Assembly (NCBI GenBank): GCA_017428085.1
Contig: JAFRRP010000077.1
Coordinates: 46,771-110,770, forward strand
Direction: 5' to 3'
Length of the DNA stretch: 64,000 nt
From: Clostridia bacterium
GTDB lineage: Bacteria; Bacillota; Clostridia; Oscillospirales; Acutalibacteraceae
The notes beneath the pieces are model-generated. The model was given only the letters and a program-made list of their open reading frames with translations, was not told where the DNA came from and did no database searches. The translations under genes and the position numbers were made by a program. Below are positions 50,489 through 58,900 of this stretch, piece by piece. The stretch's first letter is position 1, and every line of letters starts with the position of its first letter.

Positions 50489-51949
50489 TTATTCCGCCGT
50501 TTCCTCGGCAGGCGCTTCCTCCGCCTTGGGGGCGGCCTTCTTTTTGGCGGGGGCCTTCTTCTTCGCGGGGGCGGGTTCCTCCGCCTTTTCCGCCGCGGCG
50601 GCCTCGTCTTCCGCCTTGGGGGCGGCCTTCTTTTTGGCGGGTGCCTTTTTCCTGGGCTTCTCTTCCTTGGCGGGCTCCTCGGCCACGGCGTTCTCCTTCA
50701 CGATGTCGGAGGCCTTGCGGTTCTTCAGCTCGTCGGTGACGCGCTCCTCGCTGACGGCCTTCTTCACGGTGTCAACGTCCACGCCGTAGCGCTCCGCCAT
50801 GGCGGCGTATTCGGCCTCCACGTCCTCGGCGGTCACTTCCACGCCTTCCAGCTCCGCGATCTTTTCCAGCGCCAGCTCGGTCTTGACTTCCTTTTCGGCC
50901 CTGTCCTTATAGGTCTCCTTCACGGAGTCCTCGGTCATGCCCAGATATTTCAGGTACTGCTCGAAGGGGATGCCCTGCGCTTCCACGTTGTAGCGGAACT
51001 CGTTCAGCATGTTGTCCGTGGTGCGGTCGATCATGCACTGGGGGATCTCCGCCGTCACCAGCTCCGCCAGCTTGTCGAAGATGGCGCTTTCAAAATTACG
51101 GTCCGCGGCGCTCTGCTTGCGCTCGCCGATGGTCTTGCGGATGTCGGCCTTCAGCTCGTCAAGGGTGTCGAACTCGCTGACGTCCTTGGCGAATTCGTCG
51201 TCCGCCTCGGGCAGCTCCTTGGTCTTGATGGCGTTCAGCTTGATCTTGAACACGGCGTCCTTGCCGGCCAGCTCCTCGGCGTACTCCTCCGGGAAGGTGA
51301 CGTTGATATCGAACTCGTCGCCCGCGTTATGGCCGACGATCTGCTCCTCAAAGCCGGGGATGAAGGAACCGGAGCCCAGCTCCAGGTCGTGGTCCTCGCC
51401 CTTGCCGCCTTCAAAGGCCACGCCGTCCGTAAAGCCCTCAAAGTCGATGTTGGCGATATCGCCGTTCTCGGCGGGTCTGTCTTCCACGGTGATCTCGCGG
51501 GCGTTGTCGTTCAGCTTGCGCTTCAGGTCTTCCTCCACCTCTTCGTCGGTCACGTCGGCGGCGTCCTTTACGGCGGAAAGGCCCTTGTAGCCGTCCAGCT
51601 CGAATTCGGGCTTCACGGTCACCTTGCAGCTGATGTGCGCGCCCTCTTTGCCCACTTCCTTGATGTCGAAGCCAAAGGGGTTGTCGATGCCCTTGATGCC
51701 GGCCTCTTCCAGCGCGGCGTCGTAGGCGTCCGGGAAGGCGATCTCCAGCGCGTCGTCATAGAACACGTTTTCGCCGTACATCTTTTCGATGATGGCCTTG
51801 GGGGCCTTGCCCTTGCGGAAGCCGGGCACGTTGATGCGGTTCTTGTTCTTGTGGTAGGCCTTCATGACGGCCGCGGCAAAGTCCTCCGCGGAGATCTTGA
51901 ACTCTACGGTAAATTCGTTGGTTCCTGTTTTTTCGGCAGAAATTAACAT
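50489..51949 (-). CDS. tig: Trigger factor with a histone-H1-like C-terminal tail
   Basis: 486 residues. Ribosome-binding signature VPGFRKGKAPKAIIEKMYG (FRK-type loop), then an FKBP-type PPIase domain (NGDIANIDFEGFTDGVAFEG), then the helical chaperone domain. From about residue 425 an extra low-complexity tail contains two near-identical copies of KKAPAKKKAAPKAE separated by acidic Ala/Glu stretches. Trigger factor binds nascent chains at the ribosome exit. The tail is absent from classical trigger factors and could bind nucleic acid or ribosomes. tig-clpP-clpX run in one direction. Confidence 0.95.
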   Translation of the reverse strand: MLISAEKTGTNEFTVEFKISAEDFAAAVMKAYHKNKNRINVPGFRKGKAPKAIIEKMYGENVFYDDALEIAFPDAYDAALEEAGIKGIDNPFGFDIKEVGKEGAHISCKVTVKPEFELDGYKGLSAVKDAADVTDEEVEEDLKRKLNDNAREITVEDRPAENGDIANIDFEGFTDGVAFEGGKGEDHDLELGSGSFIPGFEEQIVGHNAGDEFDINVTFPEEYAEELAGKDAVFKIKLNAIKTKELPEADDEFAKDVSEFDTLDELKADIRKTIGERKQSAADRNFESAIFDKLAELVTAEIPQCMIDRTTDNMLNEFRYNVEAQGIPFEQYLKYLGMTEDSVKETYKDRAEKEVKTELALEKIAELEGVEVTAEDVEAEYAAMAERYGVDVDTVKKAVSEERVTDELKNRKASDIVKENAVAEEPAKEEKPRKKAPAKKKAAPKAEDEAAAAEKAEEPAPAKKKAPAKKKAAPKAEEAPAEETAE

Positions 51950-52119
51950 GATTTTCCTCCTGAATGCGCCCGGTACTGCCTAACGGCGGCGGGCGGATAG
52001 CATATTAGCCATAACAGTATAACAGAAAGAAAAAAGAAATTCCACCCTTTTTTTCAAAAAAAGATGAAATAATCTTCTTTGCGGTTTATGATTTTTTATT
52101 TATTTTGTATATGACGGCG

Positions 52120-52341
52120 TTATTGCCATCCGATCTGCAGCGTTTTTTTGTGAAGCGCGCAATCGGATAAATACAGGTTGATCAGCGTTTGATAAGGGAT
52201 GCCGGTCTGATTGGCCAACGTCTTGAAATACTCGATCGTTTCGTTGTCTATATTGATCGTGATCTGTTTTTTCAGTTTTTTGGCATACGGGTTTTCTCTC
52301 GGGTTGAGGTTTTCAATATCGTATTCGTCTCTCATCGTCAT
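52120..52341 (-). CDS. brnA: BrnA-type antitoxin
   Basis: 73 residues. A ribbon-helix-helix core is visible: KKQITINIDNETIEYFKTLANQTGIPYQTLINLYL. It follows the toxin gene directly, with the toxin stop TAA immediately before the ATG. A second ATG two codons on (52335) has better spacing to GGGGG and could be the real start. RHH antitoxins bind the toxin and repress the operon. AT-rich relative to neighbours, suggesting transfer. Confidence 0.85.
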   Translation of the reverse strand: MTMRDEYDIENLNPRENPYAKKLKKQITINIDNETIEYFKTLANQTGIPYQTLINLYLSDCALHKKTLQIGWQ

Positions 52342-52638
52342 TTACCCCCTTGCTCCGTTCTGATAGAAGCGCGTTTCATTTTTTGTCGCTTTTCTGGCGG
52401 AAATCAACCGGATGACGTTATCATTGTCGCGGTAACAATGGCTTACGATACACAGTTTCTCCGTTTGGGTGATCCCTAAAATCAAAAAGCGTTCTTCTCC
52501 GATGGAATGGTCGGGATCGTCAAACAATACGGCATCGTCGTCATAAAACACGGTTTTTGCTTCTTCAAATGAAATATGGTGTTTTTGGATGTTGATCTCG
52601 TTTTTTGCGTCGTCCCACTCAAATGATATTGTTTCCAT
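52342..52638 (-). CDS. brnT: BrnT-type toxin (ribonuclease)
   Basis: 98 residues. FEWDDAKNEINIQKHHISFEEAKTVF is the conserved BrnT opening (W-D-x-x-K-N-x-x-N-x-x-K-H-x-I-x-F-E-E-A). The segment from about residue 44 covers GEERFLILG, and RLISARKATKNETRFY is the C-terminal motif with R and E residues. BrnT is a RelE-fold RNase that stops growth when free (family knowledge). Toxin-first gene order is typical of BrnTA. Confidence 0.88.
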   Translation of the reverse strand: METISFEWDDAKNEINIQKHHISFEEAKTVFYDDDAVLFDDPDHSIGEERFLILGITQTEKLCIVSHCYRDNDNVIRLISARKATKNETRFYQNGARG

Positions 52639-52732
52639 AATGTTATTATAATTATCCTATCAATATTTGTCAATAGAAAAAACGGAATTCCCGACGGCCA
52701 ACAGACTGTTTTTCAGCGAAAACAACCTGTCT

Positions 52733-52759
52733 CAACACTCAAAACTCAAAACTCAAAAC
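52733..52759. repeat. ACTCAAA heptamers at the phosphoesterase stop
   Basis: ACTCAAA is repeated three times in tandem with one further variant. On the coding strand the unit is GAGTTTT, starting within the last codons/stop of the minus-strand gene at 52753. Confidence 0.55.
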
Positions 52760-53460
52760 TGCTGCGCGCGGCGCAGCGAGTCCACCTTCTTCGGACAAAA
52801 AGAGAGGCAGTCCGCGCTGGTAAGGAAAAACCGCACGCCGTCGTATTCGTAATCGTTGTAACGGCCGCTGCGGTCGCCGTGGATATGGCCGAAATAACAG
52901 CGTTTGACGCCGTACTCCTTCAGCACGGAAAACAGCTCTTCGCACACCTTGCCGTCGTAGACGACGGGGTAGTGCAGGAACGCCACGGGCTCGCCGCCCA
53001 GGGCCAGCGCCGCCTCGATGGAGGTCCGCAGCCGTCCCGCCTCGCGCCGCAGCACCTTTTCCACGTCCTCGGTCGCCTCGTCAAAGAACCAGCCGCGGGT
53101 GCCGCACACGGCGATATCGTCCGCCCGGTAGGCGTTGTTGAACAGCAGCTTCAGCGAGGTAAAGCCGTTTTCGGCAAGAAAGGCCTCCATTTTGCGCATG
53201 GTGGCCCACCAGTAGTCGTGGTTGCCCTTGCCGATGATCTTCGTCCCGGGCAGGGCGTCCAGAAACGCGAAATCCGGCTTTGCGCCGTTCAGGTCCATGG
53301 CCCAGGAGATATCCCCCGGCAAAACGACCGTATCCCGGTCGGTCACGACGGCCGACCAGATCTCGCGCAGGCGTTCGGTGTAGTTGGCCCACCCGCTGAA
53401 GATATCCATGGGTTTTTCCGCGCCGAAGGACAGGTGCGGATCGGAGAGAACGTAGAGCAT
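52753..53460 (-). CDS. Calcineurin-like metallophosphoesterase
   Basis: 235 residues from MLYVLSDPH. Motifs: LSDPHLS, VLPGDISWAMD, IGKGNHDYWW, FLHYPV and YFGHIHGD, complete for a dinuclear metal centre. Cytoplasmic. The substrate may be a cyclic dinucleotide or phosphomonoester, not decided by sequence. No ribosome binding site is obvious, because a tandem of partial REP hairpins begins at 53467, almost touching the start. The insertion may have changed its expression. Confidence 0.85.
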   Translation of the reverse strand: MLYVLSDPHLSFGAEKPMDIFSGWANYTERLREIWSAVVTDRDTVVLPGDISWAMDLNGAKPDFAFLDALPGTKIIGKGNHDYWWATMRKMEAFLAENGFTSLKLLFNNAYRADDIAVCGTRGWFFDEATEDVEKVLRREAGRLRTSIEAALALGGEPVAFLHYPVVYDGKVCEELFSVLKEYGVKRCYFGHIHGDRSGRYNDYEYDGVRFFLTSADCLSFCPKKVDSLRRAQQF

Positions 53461-53466
53461 TTTTCT

Positions 53467-53515
53467 GTAGCACGGCACCGTAGCGCGGCACCGTAGCGCG
53501 GCACCTCAGTGCCGC
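53467..53515. repeat. Triplicated REP left half next to a start codon
   Basis: Two 13-nt half units (GTAGCRCGGCACC at 53467-53479 and 53480-53492) precede a complete hairpin at 53493-53515. This looks like replication slippage within a REP. Confidence 0.65.
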
Positions 53516-53537
53516 TTCAGCGGTTAGTGATTAGTCG

Positions 53538-53692
53538 GCAGCGCGGCACCTCAGTGCCGCTATAAACACAAAACAACATTTTTGAAGAATTGTTTGGTTA
53601 AATGGCGGTTATTGTGACAGGAAAACGGTCGATAAATCCAAAACCGTTTCAGTAGTTACATTCGTTAGAGCGGCACTGAGGTGCCGCGCTAC
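53538..53692. repeat. REP pair upstream of the thrC stop
   Basis: Left hairpin 53538-53560 (GCAG foot) and inverted partner 53670-53692 with 109-bp spacer. The right end lies 4 nt from the thrC stop codon. GTTAGTGATTAGTC heptamer-like sequence precedes it. Confidence 0.7.
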
Positions 53693-53696
53693 GGGG

Positions 53697-55193
53697 TTAC
53701 CTGATCCCCAGCAGCGAATAAACGGCGCCCTCCATCTCCTCCTTCGTGCATACGCCGGTGAAGCGGGGAGAGGCGTTTTTCAGGGCCTTCAGCTGGGCGG
53801 GGGCGGGCACGCCGGTCAGCGCCTCGATGCGGTCCAGTTGGGCGAAGCCGTCCAGCCCGGAAACGTCCCTGCCCTCCAGCGCGCTTAAGACCGCGGCGGA
53901 GAACTTGTAGGGCGAGGCGGTGGAGGCGATCACCGTGGGGGTGGTGTCGCCGGTGGTTTTACGGTATTCGTCGTACACCGTCACCGCCACGGCGGTGTGG
54001 GTGTCGCAGAGGTAGCGATGCGTCTTAAATGTTTCGGCAATGGTCCGCTTGGTGGCCTCGTCGTCGCAGCAGCCCGCGCTGAACGCGGCTTTGATCTTTG
54101 CCTGCATGTCGTCGCCGACGGTATATTCGCCGGTCTCGGCCAGCTGCCCGAACAGACGCCGGATCTCGTCGCTGTCCCCGCCGCACAGGTGGAACAGCAG
54201 CCGTTCCAGGTTGCTGGAGATCAGGATATCCATGGAGGGGGATACCGTGGTGTGGAACGGGCGCTTGCGGTCATAATGGCCGGTGGTCAGGAACTCCGTC
54301 AGCACGTCGTTGGCGTTGGAGGCGCAGATCAGCTTGTTCACGGGCAGCCCCATCTCCTTGGCGTACCAGGCGGCAAGGATGTTGCCGAAGTTGCCGGTGG
54401 GCACGGTGACGTTGATCTTGTCGCCCGGGGCGATCTGCCCCATGGAAACCATCTCCGCGTAGGCGGAGAAGTAGTACACGATCTGCGGCGCCAGGCGGCC
54501 CCAGTTGATGGAGTTGGCGCTGGAAAACGCCATGCCGTGCGCCGCCAGCTTTGCCTTGACGGCGGGGTCGGTAAAGATCTTTTTCACGCCGGTCTGGGCG
54601 TCGTCGAAATTGCCGTAGATGGCGCTGACGCCCACGTTGGCCCCCTGCTGGGTGGTCATCTGCAATTTCTGCATGGGGCTGACGCCGTCGTTGGGGAAGA
54701 ACACGAGGATGCGGGTGCCGGGCACGTCCTTGAAGCCCTCCAGCGCCGCCTTGCCTGTATCGCCGGAGGTGGCGACCAATATCACGATCTCCTTTTCGCC
54801 GGAGATCCGCTTCGCGCTGCCGGTCAGCAGGTAGGGCAGCAGCTGCAGCGCCATATCCTTGAAGGCGCAGGTGGGGCCGTGCCACAGCTCTAAAATATTC
54901 ACGTTGTCCCGCAGGTTCACCACCGGGGCGGTCTTGGGATGGGCAAAGCCGCTGCCGTACGCGCCCTGCGTGTCTGCCTCAAGCTCCTCTTTCGGGAAGT
55001 CGGTGAGATACAGCGACAGGACGGCCCGCGCCCGTTCGATATAGGTCATGGGCACAAGGGAAGCGAGAAACGCCGCGTCGATCTTCGGGATCGCGGTGGG
55101 CACGAACAGCCCGCCGTCGGCGGAGATGCCGCCGGTGATGGCAAAGCCGGAGGAGACGTTCAGGGTGTTGTCGCGGGTGGATGTGTAGTTCAT
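53697..55193 (-). CDS. thrC: Threonine synthase
   Basis: 498 residues, the long form of threonine synthase. NYTSTRD opens the protein as in the family. The PLP Lys112 is in GPTCAFKDMALQLLP. VATSGDTGKAALEGF binds the PLP phosphate, and VPTGNFGNILAAWYAK is conserved. Converts O-phosphohomoserine to threonine in the cytoplasm. No other threonine genes are adjacent. Preceded by the five-unit repeat array. Confidence 0.95.
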   Translation of the reverse strand: MNYTSTRDNTLNVSSGFAITGGISADGGLFVPTAIPKIDAAFLASLVPMTYIERARAVLSLYLTDFPKEELEADTQGAYGSGFAHPKTAPVVNLRDNVNILELWHGPTCAFKDMALQLLPYLLTGSAKRISGEKEIVILVATSGDTGKAALEGFKDVPGTRILVFFPNDGVSPMQKLQMTTQQGANVGVSAIYGNFDDAQTGVKKIFTDPAVKAKLAAHGMAFSSANSINWGRLAPQIVYYFSAYAEMVSMGQIAPGDKINVTVPTGNFGNILAAWYAKEMGLPVNKLICASNANDVLTEFLTTGHYDRKRPFHTTVSPSMDILISSNLERLLFHLCGGDSDEIRRLFGQLAETGEYTVGDDMQAKIKAAFSAGCCDDEATKRTIAETFKTHRYLCDTHTAVAVTVYDEYRKTTGDTTPTVIASTASPYKFSAAVLSALEGRDVSGLDGFAQLDRIEALTGVPAPAQLKALKNASPRFTGVCTKEEMEGAVYSLLGIR

Positions 55194-55205
55194 GGGGGTA
55201 CCTCC

Positions 55206-55415
55206 GTAGCGCGGCGCACCGCGCCGCTTTAGTCGTAAGTCGTTGGTAGCGCGGCACCTCAGTGCCGCTTTAGTCGTTAGTCGTTAGTAGCGCGGCGCCT
55301 CAGTGCCGCTTTAGTCGTTAGTCGTTAGTAGCGCGGCACCTCAGTGCCGCTTTAGTCGTTAGTCGTTGGTAGCGCGGCACCTCAGTGCCGCTTTCGTCGT
55401 TAGACGTAAGACGAC
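55206..55415. repeat. Five-unit composite REP + AGTCGTT array (41-bp period)
   Basis: Hairpins start at 55206, 55246, 55287, 55328 and 55369. Each is followed by about 18 nt of TTTAGTCGTTAGTCGTT. The first hairpin has a different loop (GCACCGC context). Remnants of AGACGTAAGACG follow at 55397-55412. It fills much of the 426-bp gap 55194-55619; no gene is seen there. Confidence 0.8.
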
Positions 55416-55619
55416 GTTCGCGGCGACCGCAATTTCAAAATATTATATCAAAAAGGAAAGGGAATGTAAAGCAAAAATTGCGAAAAGCGACGGGCGCGGC
55501 GGCCGCTTTTTAATTTTTTTTATCTTTTTTTCATTTTATGCCGCAAACCGGACGCAAAAAAAATCGAAATACGCTATCCTGTTCCCGTGATCGCGTTTAC
55601 GGCGACAAAGGAGGTATCG

Positions 55620-56327
55620 ATGATGGCAGAAACATTTTATCCCGTATACGGGTGGATGCCGAAGGAGCTGCATATCGGCGGCGGGGAACTGCTCGTTTAC
55701 GCCTTTCTTTACAGTTTTACGGAAAACCGCGGCCAATATGACGGCGGGCTGCAATACATGGCCGATCAGACGGGCACGGGAAGGCGCAACGTGATCCGTA
55801 TCCTGCAAAAGCTGACGGAAAAGAAGCTGATCCGGAAAGCAAAGGGGCCGGACGGGCTGTGTTATTCCGTCTGCCGTCAGAAAACGCTGCCGGCAGAGGG
55901 GACAAAATGTCCTGCCCCCGGTGACAAAATGACACCGGCAGAGGTGACAAAATGTCCTTCCCCTGGTGACAAAATGACACCGGCAGAGGTGACAAATTGT
56001 CCTGATCCCGGTGACAAAATGACACCCAATAATAAAACACACAATAATACACATAATAAAGTGGATAAGATATTATCCGCCCCGGTGAAAAACCGTTACG
56101 GCGAATACGGTAACGTGCTGCTGACGGCCGAGGAGCTGGAAAAGCTGAAAAACGAATTCCCGGAGGACTGGCAGCGGCGGATCGAGCGTCTGTCCGCGTA
56201 TATGGCTTCCACCGGCAGGACCTATAAAAACCATCCTGCCACGATCCGCAGCTGGGCGATGCAGGATGAAAAAGAGGGCAAGGCGCAGCCCAAACGCGTC
56301 CCCCTGCCGGGAGGGATCAAGCTATGA
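55620..56327 (+). CDS. Winged-helix replication-initiator/primosome-like protein with internal 15-residue repeats
   Basis: 235 residues. The N-terminal part (VYGWMPKELHIGGGELLVYA, then MADQTGTGRRNVIRILQKLTEKKLIRK) is a winged helix of the DnaD/replisome-organiser type. Residues 91-135 are three 15-residue repeats (PAEVTKCPSPGDKMT and variants), followed by a low-complexity Asn/Thr/His stretch. The C-terminal DnaD-like helical part contains WQRRIERLSAYMASTGRTYKN and NHPATIRSWA. AAAGGAGG precedes two ATGs (55620, 55623). It overlaps the DnaC-like gene by 4 nt. Probably loads the helicase at a replication origin; phage or plasmid ancestry is possible. Confidence 0.75.
   Translation: MMAETFYPVYGWMPKELHIGGGELLVYAFLYSFTENRGQYDGGLQYMADQTGTGRRNVIRILQKLTEKKLIRKAKGPDGLCYSVCRQKTLPAEGTKCPAPGDKMTPAEVTKCPSPGDKMTPAEVTNCPDPGDKMTPNNKTHNNTHNKVDKILSAPVKNRYGEYGNVLLTAEELEKLKNEFPEDWQRRIERLSAYMASTGRTYKNHPATIRSWAMQDEKEGKAQPKRVPLPGGIKL
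55890..56024 (+). repeat. Three 45-bp direct repeats inside a coding sequence (iteron-like)
   Basis: Units at 55890-55934, 55935-55979 and 55980-56024. Each contains two GTGACAAAATG-type cores, six in total. They keep the reading frame. The arrangement resembles initiator-binding iterons. Confidence 0.7.
56025..56081 (+). promoter_or_regulatory. AT-rich stretch and DnaA-box-like sites after the iterons
   Basis: AATAATAAAAC-type DNA (56028-56060) is followed by two sites read as TTATCCACT (minus strand 56068-56060) and TTATCCGCC (56073-56081). These match the DnaA consensus TTATCCACA at 8 and 7 of 9 positions and are arranged head to head. Confidence 0.4.
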
Positions 56328-57142
56328 CGCGGCTGGGGGAATGCCTTGAAGACGAGCTGTTGGAGCGCAACAGCCGCCCCGGGGTAACGCGAAAGGAATG
56401 GGAGGAAGCGCAGGTCCGTCGGCTCAACGAGGACGCGGGCGGGCTGAACCGCCGGGACGGGATCGACTGCCCCCGGTGCCGCAACAAGGGCTGGCTTTAC
56501 CGCAATACGGAAGAAGGATTGACAGCCCTGCCCTGCGATTGCCTGCGCCGGCGGGAGATCATGCGGCGCATCGACGAATCCGGGCTGGGGCAGAGCATCC
56601 GGGCGTACACCTTCGACCGGTTCGCCGACCGGGAGGACTGGCAGAAGACGATGAAACAGACGGCGCAGGCCTTCTGCGCGGATGAAAACGCCCGGTGGTT
56701 TTATATCGGCGGTCAGCCGGGCAGCGGCAAAACGCATCTGTGTACCGCCATCTGCGATTTTTATATCCGCAGGGGATTGGACACGCGCTATCTGCTGTGG
56801 GCGGAAAAATCCAAGCAGCTGAAGGCCGCCGTCAACGATTCCTACCGGTCCTACGCCGCCGCGCTGGAGGAATACAAGCGCATCCCGGTGCTGTATATCG
56901 ACGATTTCCTGAAGGTGCGGCAGGGAGGCGTCCCCTCCGACGGGGACCTGAACCTGGCCTTTGAGCTGATCAACGCCCGGCTGCTGTCGCCGGACAGGAT
57001 CACGGTGATCTCCTCCGAAAAAACGCTGGAGGAGGCCATGACCTACGACGAGGCCACCATCAGCCGGATCGCGCAGCAGTGCGGCAAATACCGCATCGAC
57101 GTGGACTGGGACCGGGAAAAGAATTACCGGCTGAGGGGCTGA
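56324..57142 (+). CDS. DnaC/DnaI-like helicase-loader ATPase
   Basis: 272 residues. The N-terminal region has a Cys cluster CPRCRNKGW and CDC (Cys49, 52, 71, 73), as in DnaI-type Zn-binding loaders. Walker A is GGQPGSGKTH (129-138), Walker B is VLYIDDF (Asp193/194), sensor is ITVISSE and the Arg finger region is TISRIAQQCGKYRIDV. It loads the replicative helicase together with the upstream protein. The ATGA overlap shows translational coupling. CTCTCCG heptamers begin near the stop. Confidence 0.85.
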   Translation: MTRLGECLEDELLERNSRPGVTRKEWEEAQVRRLNEDAGGLNRRDGIDCPRCRNKGWLYRNTEEGLTALPCDCLRRREIMRRIDESGLGQSIRAYTFDRFADREDWQKTMKQTAQAFCADENARWFYIGGQPGSGKTHLCTAICDFYIRRGLDTRYLLWAEKSKQLKAAVNDSYRSYAAALEEYKRIPVLYIDDFLKVRQGGVPSDGDLNLAFELINARLLSPDRITVISSEKTLEEAMTYDEATISRIAQQCGKYRIDVDWDREKNYRLRG

Positions 57143-57453
<311 letters not shown>

Positions 57454-57482
57454 TTGATTTTCCTTTCCGCTTATGGTATTAT
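57454..57482 (+). promoter_or_regulatory. Promoter of tldD-tldE
   Basis: TTGATT (57454-57459), a 17-nt spacer and an extended -10 TGG-TATTAT (57477-57482), about 37 nt before the start. Confidence 0.55.
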
Positions 57483-57518
57483 AAACTGTAAAATTATTCT
57501 CAAAACGGAGTAATGCGT

Positions 57519-58898
57519 ATGGACGATTATATCAAAAAGGCGCTGGCGGGCGTGACGGACCACGCCGAGGCGCGCATGCAGACCGCCCGCGGGCGGCACG
57601 TGTCCGTGGTGGGCGGCAATTTGGTGGGCAACACCTCCTACGTCACCCACGGCGTGGGCGCGCGGTTCTATAAGGACGGCGTGTGGGGCTTCGCCTCCGA
57701 CAGCGCCTGCACCCCCGAAAGCGCGGCGGCGGTGATCGCGGCGGCAAAAGAAAACGCGGCGCTGCTGCACTCCCGCAAGCCCAAAAACAAACCGGCGCTT
57801 GCCAACGCGCAGGCGGCGCGGTATACGGAGGCAAGGCCGTTCCGGGACGTGGACCAGAAGGCGCTGACGGACTACGCCCGTGCGTTGGACGGCTATATCG
57901 AAAAGACTTATCCGGACCTGGCCTCCCGCAGCGTGGTGATCTCCGCCAACTGCATCGAAAAGACCATGTACACCGCGGAGGGGGCCTTCGCCTACCAGCT
58001 GTTCCCGCGGGTGTACGTCATCGTGATCCTGTCGGCGGAGACCGCCGACGGCGCCACGGTGGAGCTGTATGACATTTTGGGCGGCGGCGAGGGATACTTC
58101 CCGGACTACTACGACGACCCGGCGGCGCTGCACGAAGCCGTGGACGGCCTGTACCGGGAGCTGATGGCGAAAAAGGAGGGCGTGTTCCCCAACGCCGGGG
58201 AACGGCTGTGCATCATCGATTCCGCCATCGCGGGCATGGTGGCGCACGAGGCCGTGGGCCACACCACGGAGGCCGACCTCGTTCTGGCGGGCTCCGTCGC
58301 GGCGACGAACCTGAACAAGCAGGTGGCCTCGCCCCTCATCAGCCTGACGGATTTCGCCCACACCGCCTTCGGCGAACGCGCCCCGCTGCCCGTGTACGTG
58401 GACGACGAGGGCACCGAATGCAAAGACGCGGTCATCATCAAGGACGGCATTCTGGTGGGCTATATGAACAATCTGGAAAGCGCCGCCCACTTCGGCATGG
58501 AGCCCATGGGCAACGCGAGGGCCTACGCGTATTCGGACGAGCCGCTGATCCGCATGCGCAACACCGCGCTGCACCCCGGCACGGACAAGCTGGCGGACAT
58601 GATCGCCAGTGTGGACGACGGCTATTACCTGACCCGCACCCAGAACGGGCAGGCGGACACTACCGGCGAGTTCATGTTCGGCATCACCATGGGCTATGAG
58701 ATCAAAAACGGCAAGCTGGGCCGCGCCCTGCGGGACACCACCATCTCCGGCGTGGCGTTCAACATGCTCAAGACCGTGGACATGCTGTCCGACACGGTCC
58801 ATTGGGATTCCGCCGGCTACTGCGGCAAAAAGCAGCCCATGCCCGTCTCCATGGGCGGACCGGCCATCCGGTGCAGAGTGAATATCGGGGGTAGATAA
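57519..58898 (+). CDS. tldD: TldD-family metalloprotease
   Basis: 459 residues. Zn motif HEAVGH (about residues 243-248) in MVAHEAVGHTTEADLV, with the family's C-terminal NARAYAYSDEPLIRMRNT and NGQADTTGEFMFGI (Cys replaced). TldD/TldE heterodimers cleave unfolded or modified peptides, including RiPP leader maturation (microcin B17, CcdA). Start 57519 is 8 nt after GGAG; an earlier ATG at 57513 is too close. tldE begins 3 nt after the stop. Confidence 0.93.
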   Translation: MDDYIKKALAGVTDHAEARMQTARGRHVSVVGGNLVGNTSYVTHGVGARFYKDGVWGFASDSACTPESAAAVIAAAKENAALLHSRKPKNKPALANAQAARYTEARPFRDVDQKALTDYARALDGYIEKTYPDLASRSVVISANCIEKTMYTAEGAFAYQLFPRVYVIVILSAETADGATVELYDILGGGEGYFPDYYDDPAALHEAVDGLYRELMAKKEGVFPNAGERLCIIDSAIAGMVAHEAVGHTTEADLVLAGSVAATNLNKQVASPLISLTDFAHTAFGERAPLPVYVDDEGTECKDAVIIKDGILVGYMNNLESAAHFGMEPMGNARAYAYSDEPLIRMRNTALHPGTDKLADMIASVDDGYYLTRTQNGQADTTGEFMFGITMGYEIKNGKLGRALRDTTISGVAFNMLKTVDMLSDTVHWDSAGYCGKKQPMPVSMGGPAIRCRVNIGGR

Positions 58899-58900
58899 GT

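Noticed and set aside
55206..55415. CRISPR array
   Set aside because: Both the hairpin and the intervening sequence repeat; there are no unique spacers and no cas genes in the window.
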